Notes under the pieces: generated by a model
What the model was told of the DNA's origin: nothing
Seen by the model: only the letters and a program-made list of their open reading frames with translations
The model's database searches: none
Position numbers and translations under genes: made by a program
Source: Bacillota bacterium
GTDB taxonomy: Bacteria; Bacillota; Clostridia; Saccharofermentanales; UBA5734
Direction: 5' to 3'
Assembly: GCA_023438965.1 (NCBI GenBank)
Contig: JAEXPB010000554.1
Span: 1 to 5,813 of the forward strand
Length of the DNA: 5,813 nucleotides
Shown: piece by piece, positions 1 to 5,813 of the stretch
Position numbering within the stretch: the first letter of the stretch is position 1
How the letters are laid out: every line of letters starts with the position of its first letter

Positions 1-669
<669 letters not shown>

Positions 670-708
670 TCATTCTTGGCTTGATTCGTTCATTCATTTA
701 TTCGATAA

Positions 709-748
709 CATACTAATCATACTTGATATATAGGAATAGTGCATATAA
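709..748. promoter_or_regulatory. candidate Rrf2/CymR-type operator at the metY start site
   Basis: Just downstream of the metY -10 box lies TATATAGGAATAG (plus strand, from 727), with TATAT/ATATA arms at 727-731 and 743-747. It sits next to a CATACTAATCATAC direct repeat. The ATATAGGAAT core recurs with small changes upstream of both Rrf2 genes, larE and mtaB in this window. As I recall, it resembles the AGGAATT-type CymR site of Bacillus. Its placement across the likely transcription start suits repression. The assignment is inferred from recurrence only. Confidence 0.45.
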
Positions 749-773
749 TAGAACAATTCCTCCCGGATGTCAA
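745..773 (-). promoter_or_regulatory. metY promoter (TTGACA - 17 bp - TATTAT)
   Basis: On the minus strand a perfect TTGACA (773-768) is followed after 17 bp by TATTAT (750-745). Transcription should start near 738, leaving a leader of about 84 nt before the metY ATG. The leader is too short for a T-box and shows no SAM-I riboswitch structure, so control is more likely by a DNA-binding repressor at the adjacent AT-rich site. Confidence 0.8.
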
Positions 774-818
774 ATGCTTTTTTCAGCAAGCCTGGAGAAT
801 GATCAAATCCCAATCCGC

Positions 819-1271
819 CTAGATGGAATAATCAGATTCCGCGGCTTTCAAGGCCGCCTTTTCCTGCTGCTTGCGTACCAGATCGGCTAGTGTGATATGG
901 TCGACTACATTGCTGACGGCATCATTGATTTGCTTCCAGATGTCCAGGGTGACGCAGTCCTTGCTGCGCGGGCACAAATTGGGCTCGTCCTGCATGCAGG
1001 CGACCGGGACCAGGTCACCTTCGATCAGGCGCAGGATCTGGCCGACCGAATAGTCCTGGGCTGGCCGGGCCAACCGGTAACCGCCCTGGGAACCCCGTGT
1101 GCTTTTGACAAAGCCGGCGCGGCTGAGCACGATGATGATCTGTTCCAGATACTTTTCCGATATACCCTGACGCGCGGCAATCGTCTTGATCGTGACCGAT
1201 TCGTTGCCGGAAGCCATGGCCAGCTCCAGCATCATTCTCAAGGCGTAGCGCCCTTTAGTCGATATTTTCAT
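819..1271 (-). CDS. Rrf2-family regulator with IscR-like cysteine triad and CysK-type C-terminal tail
   Basis: A 150-aa dimeric winged-helix repressor or activator of the Rrf2 family (relatives: IscR, CymR, NsrR). Seen: the family start MKISTKGRYAL, a helix-turn-helix at about 26-55 with GISEKYLEQ at 37-44, a wing STRGSQGGYRL at 57-67, and a C-terminal half with C92, C100 and C106 (C-x7-C-x5-C), near the Fe-S ligand positions known in E. coli IscR (92, 98, 104). The chain ends AAESDYSI, a Tyr-x-Ile tail of the kind that docks in CysK. The start ATG at 1271-1269 follows AAAGGTGGGG (1279-1288) by 7 nt. It lies 51 bp downstream of larE on the same strand but has its own promoter, and an operator-like palindrome there suggests autoregulation. 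Whether it senses Fe-S, cysteine through CysK, or both is not settled by sequence. Family assignment is very sure; the name is left open because it mixes IscR-like and CymR-like traits. Confidence 0.92.
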   Translation of the reverse strand: MKISTKGRYALRMMLELAMASGNESVTIKTIAARQGISEKYLEQIIIVLSRAGFVKSTRGSQGGYRLARPAQDYSVGQILRLIEGDLVPVACMQDEPNLCPRSKDCVTLDIWKQINDAVSNVVDHITLADLVRKQQEKAALKAAESDYSI

Positions 1272-1278
1272 TCATATA

Positions 1279-1288
1279 CCCCACCTTT
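1279..1288 (-). promoter_or_regulatory. ribosome binding site of the first Rrf2 gene
   Basis: AAAGGTGGGG on the minus strand lies 7 nt before the ATG and fixes the start at MKISTKGRYAL, the normal Rrf2 N-terminus. Confidence 0.75.
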
Positions 1289-1289
1289 G

Positions 1290-1301
1290 CAATAGGAATT
1301 G
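1290..1301. promoter_or_regulatory. candidate autoregulatory operator (CAAT-AGGA-ATTG)
   Basis: A short palindrome CAAT/ATTG around AGGA overlaps the -10 box and predicted start of the first Rrf2 gene. It contains the AATAGGAATTG core shared with the metY and larE sites. A repressor bound here would block its own promoter. Short arms limit confidence. Confidence 0.45.
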
Positions 1302-1326
1302 TACGCCGGCATGACGGCAATTTCAA
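1298..1326 (-). promoter_or_regulatory. promoter of the first Rrf2 gene (TTGAAA - 17 bp - TACAAT)
   Basis: On the minus strand TTGAAA (1326-1321, overlapping the larE stop codon) is followed after exactly 17 bp by TACAAT (1303-1298). This would start transcription near 1291 with a leader of only about 20 nt. The gene may therefore be expressed both alone and by read-through from larE. Confidence 0.65.
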
Positions 1327-2147
1327 GGCTTGCCCAGATCCGGCAAGGTGTCATTCATGCTGCCGGTCCGATAGCCCAGCAGATCAAGAGCGGTATAGGT
1401 AAAGCCGATGGTTTTGAACTGGCTGTTGATCTGACGGCGCAAATCCGGATCGGCCAGCAACCGGAATCCGTCGGCATCGGTCTCGATCCGGGCCAGCCGG
1501 TCATGGAAGCGAACCCTGACCTGGCGGAATCCCAGGTCCAGCAGGTATTGCTCGGCCTGGTCAACCATGCGCAGCCGTTCCGGGGTAATGCTGACGCCAT
1601 AGGGAAAGCGGGAGGAAAGGCAGGCAAAAGAAGGCTTATTCCAGGTTGGCAAACCCTGTTCCCGGGACAGGCGGCGGATTTCCGCCTTTGTCAAGCCGGC
1701 TTCGCGCAGCGGACTGCGCACCGACCATTCGGCCACGGCCTGCAGTCCCGGGCGATAATCGCCGTTATCATCCAGGTTGGATCCCTCGAGAACATGATCG
1801 ATCTGCCGTTCCCTGGCGATCTGCCGGATTTTGGCAAACAACTCGGATTTGCACAGGTAGCAGCGGTTGGCCGGATTCTGGCTGAATCCGTCGATATCCA
1901 GTTCTTCGGAATCGACCACCAGATGCTCGATACCCTCTTGAGCGGTGAAAGCGGCTGCCTCCGCCAATTCCCGGCTCGGGAAGCTCAGGGAACGGGCGGT
2001 CACCGCGATGACATCGTCGCCGAGGACATCATGCGCGGCCTGCAGCAGAAATGTTGAATCCACGCCGCCGGAAAAGGCGACGACTACGCGCTGCATATCC
2101 CGCAGGTTGTCCTTGAGCTGTTCGTATTTGGTGTATAGTTCATCCAT
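1323..2147 (-). CDS. larE: LarE-type ATP-dependent sulfur transferase (PP-loop)
   Basis: A 274-aa full-length LarE-family protein (the Lactobacillus enzyme is of similar size). LarE adenylates the carboxylates of a pyridinium dicarboxylate nucleotide and replaces them with thiocarboxylates to build the nickel-pincer cofactor of lactate racemase. In the L. plantarum enzyme Cys176 is sacrificed as the sulfur source. Seen: PP-loop AFSGGVDS at 24-31 (ATP pyrophosphate binding), RCYLCK at 95-100, EGSNLDD near 121-127 and KPSFACLSSRFPYG at 171-184, whose cysteine is C176, matching the sacrificial position. The extra C96/C99 pair gives three cysteines, as in LarE proteins reported to hold a [4Fe-4S] cluster. 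The start ATG at 2147-2145 follows AGGTGA by 6 nt. No larA, larB or larC is present in the window; the neighbours are cysteine genes. Its promoter carries the best operator in the window. The true substrate could be a different cofactor. Confidence 0.9.
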   Translation of the reverse strand: MDELYTKYEQLKDNLRDMQRVVVAFSGGVDSTFLLQAAHDVLGDDVIAVTARSLSFPSRELAEAAAFTAQEGIEHLVVDSEELDIDGFSQNPANRCYLCKSELFAKIRQIARERQIDHVLEGSNLDDNGDYRPGLQAVAEWSVRSPLREAGLTKAEIRRLSREQGLPTWNKPSFACLSSRFPYGVSITPERLRMVDQAEQYLLDLGFRQVRVRFHDRLARIETDADGFRLLADPDLRRQINSQFKTIGFTYTALDLLGYRTGSMNDTLPDLGKP

Positions 2148-2157
2148 AACTCTTCAC

Positions 2158-2186
2158 CTATATCATATAGAATTACTATGATATAG
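2158..2186. promoter_or_regulatory. perfect 10-bp inverted repeat, operator of larE
   Basis: Arms CTATATCATA (2158-2167) and TATGATATAG (2177-2186) are exact reverse complements around a 9-bp centre, TAGAATTAC. The site reaches from the larE -10 box to its ribosome site, covering the whole predicted transcription start and leader, so a bound dimer should block transcription. Size and symmetry fit a dimeric Rrf2 regulator; which of the two encoded proteins binds is unknown. Confidence 0.75.
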
Positions 2187-2212
2187 TAACCTCCAGGTTG
2201 TTATTTTGTCAA
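2183..2212 (-). promoter_or_regulatory. larE promoter (TTGACA - 18 bp - TACTAT)
   Basis: On the minus strand a perfect TTGACA (2212-2207) is followed after 18 bp by TACTAT (2188-2183), which overlaps the inverted repeat. Predicted start is near 2176, giving a leader of about 29 nt. It is divergent from the cysK promoter starting at 2259. Confidence 0.7.
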
Positions 2213-2258
2213 GGCATGGGACAGCCCATAGAACGGCCAGAATTTGCCTATTTCATGC

Positions 2259-2287
2259 TTGACAAAGGGAGAGAATCGGATTATCAT
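2259..2287 (+). promoter_or_regulatory. promoter of the plus-strand cysK (TTGACA - 17 bp - TATCAT)
   Basis: TTGACA at 2259-2264 and TATCAT at 2282-2287 with 17-bp spacing. Transcription should begin near 2294, which excludes the longer upstream in-frame ATG at 2244 as the cysK start because that lies before the promoter. Confidence 0.8.
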
Positions 2288-2291
2288 CAAA

Positions 2292-2320
2292 TCATATCAT
2301 ACATATATGAATTATATTTA
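2292..2320. promoter_or_regulatory. AT-rich dyad at the start site of the plus-strand cysK
   Basis: TCATAT (2292-2297) and ATATGA (2305-2310) form a 6-bp inverted repeat with a 7-bp spacer over the predicted transcription start. The stretch includes ATATCATA, the same half-site as the larE operator, and continues as ATATATGAATTATA, a weaker version of the shared core. It is a plausible regulator site, but AT-rich sequence makes chance dyads common. Confidence 0.4.
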
Positions 2321-2336
2321 TATTATGGAGGCCCAA

Positions 2337-3272
<936 letters not shown>

Positions 3273-3302
3273 CTTTGATCAGGAATAGCTGTCATCCAGA
3301 AT
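3273..3302. other. 30-bp gap between convergent cysK genes
   Basis: Only 30 bp separate the two stop codons, and no GC hairpin with a T-run is visible on either strand. Transcripts from the two genes may therefore overlap at their 3' ends. Confidence 0.6.
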
Positions 3303-4232
3303 TCAACTGAACATTGGGGTCGACAGATATCTTTCGCCAGTGTCCGGCAATAAAACGACCAGGGCTTTGCCTGCCGCTTCGGGCCGCCGGGCGACCTGAA
3401 GCGCAGCCCAGACTGCCGCGCCGGAAGAGATGCCGACCAACAATCCCTCGTGATGGCACAATTCCCGGCCGATCGTGTAAGCGTCCTCGTTTTTCACGGC
3501 GATAATTTCATCATAGACTTGCCGATTCAGCACGCGCGGCACGAAATTGGCGCCAATGCCCTGGATGCCGTGCGAACCGGAGCGCCCCTGCGCAAGCAAC
3601 GGTGAATCGAATGGTTCGATCGCGATGACTTTAATGGCCGTATTCATCGCTTTCAGATATTCGCCGGTTCCGGTAATCGTTCCGCCGGAGCCAATACCGG
3701 CGAAAAAATAGTCGATCTGCCCGTCGGTGTCCTGCCAGATTTCCGGACCGGTGGTGGCGCGATGCGCGGCCGGATTGGCCGGATTGTCGAATTGCCCGGG
3801 GATATAAGCATGGGGAATTTCGCGGGCCAGTTCCTCCGCCCGCGCGATGGCGCCCATCATACCCTGGCCGCCTTCGGTCAGCACGAGTTCGGCGCCATAG
3901 GCTTTCAGGAGATTGCGGCGTTCCGCGCTCATGGTTTCCGGCATGGTCAGGATGATGCGATACCCACGCGCTGCGGCGACTGCTGCCAAGCCGATGCCGG
4001 TATTGCCGCTGGTCGGCTCGATGATCACCGAGCCGGGCTGCAGCAGTCCGCGGGCCTCGGCGTCATCGATCATCGCCTTGGCGATGCGGTCTTTGACACT
4101 GCCGGCCGGATTGAAATACTCCAGCTTGCCAATGATGCGAGCCGGCAGGTCGTATTTTTGACTGAAATTTTTCAATTCCAACAGGGGTGTGTGACCAATC
4201 AATTCGGTCAGACTGCCATAAATTTTAGCCAT
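3303..4232 (-). CDS. cysK: cysteine synthase paralog, minus-strand copy
   Basis: A 309-aa PLP enzyme of the CysK family, about 77% identical to its convergent neighbour by hand alignment. Seen: NPAGSVKDR at 41-49 with K47, PTSGNTGIG at 73-81, GSGGT at 181-185, GISSGA at 267-272 and [10 protein letters not shown] at 296-305, so catalysis should be intact. It departs from the usual CysK signature at 219-232: [14 protein letters not shown] instead of [14 protein letters not shown]. It also lacks two C-terminal residues. The start ATG at 4232-4230 follows GGAGG (4242-4238) by 5 nt; the ATG four codons earlier overlaps the ribosome site and is not used here. It is divergent from the second Rrf2 gene, from which a 170-bp control region separates it. 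It could be a housekeeping duplicate, a cysteine desulfhydrase-like or specialised isozyme, or the regulator-binding partner of that Rrf2 protein. Family call is certain, specialisation is inferred. Confidence 0.94.
   Translation of the reverse strand: MAKIYGSLTELIGHTPLLELKNFSQKYDLPARIIGKLEYFNPAGSVKDRIAKAMIDDAEARGLLQPGSVIIEPTSGNTGIGLAAVAAARGYRIILTMPETMSAERRNLLKAYGAELVLTEGGQGMMGAIARAEELAREIPHAYIPGQFDNPANPAAHRATTGPEIWQDTDGQIDYFFAGIGSGGTITGTGEYLKAMNTAIKVIAIEPFDSPLLAQGRSGSHGIQGIGANFVPRVLNRQVYDEIIAVKNEDAYTIGRELCHHEGLLVGISSGAAVWAALQVARRPEAAGKALVVLLPDTGERYLSTPMFS
3927..4127 (-). repeat. inverted copy of the cysK high-identity tract
   Basis: Minus-strand counterpart of 2442-2642. It contains the exact 35-bp run (4063-4097) and 44-bp run (3994-4037). 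Together the pair forms a large inverted repeat in the chromosome that could support inversion or conversion. Confidence 0.75.
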
Positions 4233-4267
4233 ACAATCCTCCATTTGGACATAATGAATCTCTCAAT

Positions 4268-4296
4268 ATGCTAGGCTAGTGCCCAGTTTTTGTCAA
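4268..4296 (-). promoter_or_regulatory. promoter of the minus-strand cysK (TTGACA - 17 bp - TAGCAT)
   Basis: On the minus strand TTGACA (4296-4291) is followed after 17 bp by TAGCAT (4273-4268). Predicted start is near 4261, giving a leader of about 30 nt. The -10 box matches 4 of 6 consensus positions. Confidence 0.7.
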
Positions 4297-4308
4297 TAAA
4301 CTAAATGC

Positions 4309-4332
4309 ATACAATTCTAATATGACATATAG
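4309..4332. promoter_or_regulatory. candidate operator between divergent cysK and Rrf2 promoters
   Basis: Read on the minus strand, the site contains CTATAT, CATAT and AGAATTGTAT in order. It matches the larE operator (CTATATCATATAGAATTA...) apart from small insertions. It lies between the two divergent -35 boxes and ends 2 bp before the Rrf2 -35, so one bound regulator could affect both genes. Inferred from similarity to the larE site. Confidence 0.5.
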
Positions 4333-4334
4333 TG

Positions 4335-4363
4335 TTGACAGACAAGATCAATTTCCGTATGAT
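4335..4363 (+). promoter_or_regulatory. promoter of the second Rrf2 gene (TTGACA - 17 bp - TATGAT)
   Basis: Perfect TTGACA at 4335-4340 and TATGAT at 4358-4363, 17 bp apart. The -10 box overlaps a small dyad GTATG (4357-4361) / CATAC (4369-4373). Its GTATGATTA is also found in the metY leader, hinting at shared or autogenous control. Confidence 0.8.
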
Positions 4364-4402
4364 TAATACATACTTATTTACTATGAAATGGAGGCCATCA
4401 AG

Positions 4403-4861
4403 ATGAGAATATCAGCCAAGGGACGTTATGCATTGGCAGCGGTCATCAGCATGGCCGAAAAAGATGCCGAACGGGCCGGCAAAGGCGATTATACGACCGT
4501 GATCAGCATCTCGGATCGCCTGGGCATTTCCAAGATTTACCTGGAGCAGGTTTTTGCGCTGTTAAAAAGAGCCGGACTGGTGAACTCGGTCAAGGGCTCG
4601 CAGGGCGGTTACCAGTTAACCCGTAAACCGCGCCAGATAACGGTGCTGGATGTCTTGTCCGCTGTCGAGAGTTCCCTGTTTGAGCCGGCTGAGCCGACTG
4701 TTGCCGGGAAAGCGCCGGAGATCGACATCGCCATGCGGTTAACTGCGTTTGATCAATTGGATCGGGTTATTCGGACCACACTCAGCCAGGTGACCCTCGC
4801 GGATCTGCTCAGTGAAGCAGAGAAGCATAAAGCGGATCGTGCTCTGATGTTTTATATCTGA
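4403..4861 (+). CDS. Rrf2-family regulator, CymR-like (cysteine-free, ends MFYI)
   Basis: A 152-aa winged-helix Rrf2 protein. Seen: MRISAKGRYAL start, helix-turn-helix at about 31-60 with GISKIYLEQ at 41-49, wing SVKGSQGGYQL at 62-72, a dimerisation helix around 113-138 containing TLADLL, and the end RALMFYI. There is no cysteine, so it cannot bind an Fe-S cluster like its neighbour at 819. Bacillus CymR, as I recall it, also lacks the cysteine triad and ends in MFYI; it represses cysteine genes when complexed with CysK. That makes this the best CymR candidate. Residues 90-108 are an unusual low-conservation linker (SLFEPAEPTVAGKAPEIDI) where IscR has its cysteines. The start at 4403 follows GGAGG (4390-4394) by 8 nt; the ATG at 4388 overlaps that site. 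It is divergent from the minus-strand cysK and co-oriented with mtaB, 138 bp upstream of it. Confidence 0.9.
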   Translation: MRISAKGRYALAAVISMAEKDAERAGKGDYTTVISISDRLGISKIYLEQVFALLKRAGLVNSVKGSQGGYQLTRKPRQITVLDVLSAVESSLFEPAEPTVAGKAPEIDIAMRLTAFDQLDRVIRTTLSQVTLADLLSEAEKHKADRALMFYI

Positions 4862-4999
4862 TTTCCTACAAAATCTATAAAATATATAGGATTGATAATT
4901 CTTTACAAAATATCGTGCGATAGTAAAAGAAAGCATTCGGTTTTCCCGCTAGATTGATACCAGATCATTCTGATGAATCAAACAAAGGGGGAACTTCGA
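4862..4999. other. intergenic region upstream of mtaB
   Basis: 138 bp. Besides the TCCTA/TAGGA dyad it holds a palindrome TATCG-TG-CGATA (4911-4922) and a compound dyad TTGAT...ATCAA (4954-4981) enclosing CAGA/TCTG (4961-4972). No clear -35/-10 pair is visible. A weak option is TTTACA followed by TAAAAG. This contrasts with the sharp promoters elsewhere in the window and suggests an activated or alternative-sigma promoter, or read-through from the Rrf2 gene. Confidence 0.4.
4864..4891. promoter_or_regulatory. dyad with TATATAGGATT core downstream of the second Rrf2 gene
   Basis: TCCTA (4864-4868) and TAGGA (4887-4891) are inverted around an AT-only inner dyad CTATA/TATAG (4875-4889). The right half, TATATAGGATTG, resembles the metY and Rrf2 sites. 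It has no GC stem or T-run, so it is more likely a binding site than a terminator. Confidence 0.35.
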
Positions 5000-5813
5000 A
5001 TGCCTCTACAGCACTTTAACCAGATCGCCTATCAATCGGTGGACGATTTCATCTTCGGCCAGGCCGTCCATCCGGTTACCCTGAAAAATGGCCTGGTCAT
5101 CGGCGGCGGTGAAGTCTATCCGGAGAATAATTTCACGTTGCCGCCGCTGCTGATCACGGCCGAGACCATGCCGGAAGTTCTGCGTATTTATCGCGAGATC
5201 ATCACCGGCGTCACCGAGCGGGCCGTGGAGCTGCATGTCCCCGGTTTTGTCGCCGAAGTCGAGCTGCTGCCGCCCTGCACCTGGAATGTCGGCTGGGGCG
5301 TGGATGTGACGCGGGCCCTGCTGGAAGTCATGCATGATTTCAGTGACCGTTACGGGATCAAGACGGCCTTGCGGACGACGGTCATCGATGTGCGCGAAGG
5401 CCGCGAACTGGAGCATATGTACCATGGCCGCCAATGGGAAAACGTCCTGGCCGCCTTCCGGGAAAATGGCCTGGCCGGCGCCGACCTGCTGGCGATCGAA
5501 TCGATCGGCGGCAAGGAGACGCACGATGAGGCGATCATGTATTGTGACCTGCGCAAGGCCATTTTTGCCCTGGGCGTGCTCGGCACGCGCGACATGCACC
5601 GCCTGTGGACAGCGGTCAGCGGTATAGCGGCGGCGACGGGCTCGATTGCTTCCGGTGACACCGCCTGCGGCTTTGCCAATACGGCGATGGTCCTGGCCGA
5701 GCGTAAATTCATCCCCCGTACATTTGCCGCCGTCGACCGCGTGGTCGCGGCCGTCCGCAGCCTGGCCGCCAATGAGGCCGGGGTCGTCGGACCGCATAAG
5801 GACTGTGGTTACG
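5000..5813 (+). CDS. mtaB: methanol:corrinoid methyltransferase subunit, 5' part (cut by right window edge)
   Basis: MtaB is a zinc TIM-barrel enzyme that activates methanol and transfers its methyl group to the corrinoid protein MtaC, the first step of methanol use in methanogens and methylotrophic acetogens. 271 codons are visible of about 460 and the frame stays open at the edge. Seen: DDFIFGQAVHPV at 15-26, YGIKTALRTTVIDVRE at 118-133, LLAIESIGGKE at 163-173, GSIASGDTACGFANTAM at 214-230 and EAGVVGPHKDCGY at 259-271. E167, C223 and C269 fall where the zinc ligands of the Methanosarcina enzyme (recalled as Glu164, Cys220, Cys269) lie, so the site looks intact. The start ATG follows AAGGGGGA (4985-4992) by about 7 nt. 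An mtaC corrinoid gene would be expected beyond the right edge. Whether it is co-controlled with the upstream cysteine genes is unknown. Confidence 0.92.
   Translation, partial: MPLQHFNQIAYQSVDDFIFGQAVHPVTLKNGLVIGGGEVYPENNFTLPPLLITAETMPEVLRIYREIITGVTERAVELHVPGFVAEVELLPPCTWNVGWGVDVTRALLEVMHDFSDRYGIKTALRTTVIDVREGRELEHMYHGRQWENVLAAFRENGLAGADLLAIESIGGKETHDEAIMYCDLRKAIFALGVLGTRDMHRLWTAVSGIAAATGSIASGDTACGFANTAMVLAERKFIPRTFAAVDRVVAAVRSLAANEAGVVGPHKDCGY

Noticed and set aside
775..788. Terminator hairpin after the first Rrf2 gene
   Set aside because: Arms are only 4 bp (TGCT/AGCA) with an A-rich loop, and no U-tract follows in the gene's direction.
1299..2057. Open frame of 252 codons on the plus strand opposite larE
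   Set aside because: The larE frame has the SGGVDS loop and the C176 motif. The plus-strand frame is a GC-rich shadow.
2244..2336. N-terminal extension of 31 residues on the plus-strand cysK
   Set aside because: The extension starts upstream of the TTGACA/TATCAT promoter. The ATG at 2337 has a good ribosome site and matches the usual CysK N-terminus.
3762..4274. Open frame of 170 codons on the plus strand opposite the second cysK
   Set aside because: It is antisense to conserved CysK coding sequence and spans the cysK promoter. It has no independent support.
4864..4891. Terminator after the second Rrf2 gene
   Set aside because: The stem is 5 bp with an 18-nt AT interior and there is no T-run. 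It fits a protein-binding dyad better.
5006..5797. Open frame of 263 codons on the minus strand opposite mtaB
   Set aside because: It is a shadow of mtaB. The plus-strand frame matches MtaB motifs along its full visible length and has a ribosome site.

Overview
The window reads as chromosomal DNA from an anaerobic, low-AT Firmicute. Coding regions are GC-rich with mostly G/C third positions. The intergenic regions are AT-rich, with near-consensus sigma-A-type promoters and strong GGAGG-type ribosome binding sites. The CymR/CysK-type cysteine control genes, together with a methanol:corrinoid methyltransferase at the right edge, suggest a methanol-using acetogen or relative (Negativicutes/Sporomusa-like, or Clostridia). 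That placement is inference.

Layout: (1) 1-654, minus: 5' half of an O-acetylhomoserine sulfhydrylase (metY), cut by the left edge just after its PLP lysine. (2) 819-1271, minus: an Rrf2-family regulator with an IscR-like cysteine triad. (3) 1323-2147, minus: a LarE-type PP-loop sulfur transferase. (4) 2337-3272, plus, and 3303-4232, minus: two convergent cysteine synthase paralogs (cysK). (5) 4403-4861, plus: a second Rrf2-family regulator without cysteines. (6) 5000-5813, plus: 5' part of mtaB, cut by the right edge.

Five promoters of the form TTGACA or TTGAAA plus a 17-18 bp spacer plus a -10 box can be placed by eye. Near them lie AT-rich dyads sharing a core like ATATAGGAATT / ATATAGAATT. 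The clearest is a perfect 10-bp inverted repeat covering the larE -10 region.

The first six genes look like one cysteine/sulfur regulon. MetY and the CysKs fix sulfide into homocysteine and cysteine, LarE moves sulfur into a cofactor, and the two Rrf2 proteins sense cysteine or Fe-S status.

The most interesting observation is that both Rrf2 proteins end in a Tyr-x-Ile or Phe-Tyr-Ile tail (DYSI and MFYI). This is the type of C-terminal isoleucine tail that CysE, CdiA-CT and reportedly CymR use to dock in the CysK active site. With two CysK paralogs encoded next to two such regulators, a duplicated or cross-wired CymR-CysK switch is plausible. One of the regulators also appears able to hold an Fe-S cluster. 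No RNA genes, CRISPR arrays, insertion sequences or rho-independent terminators were recognised.
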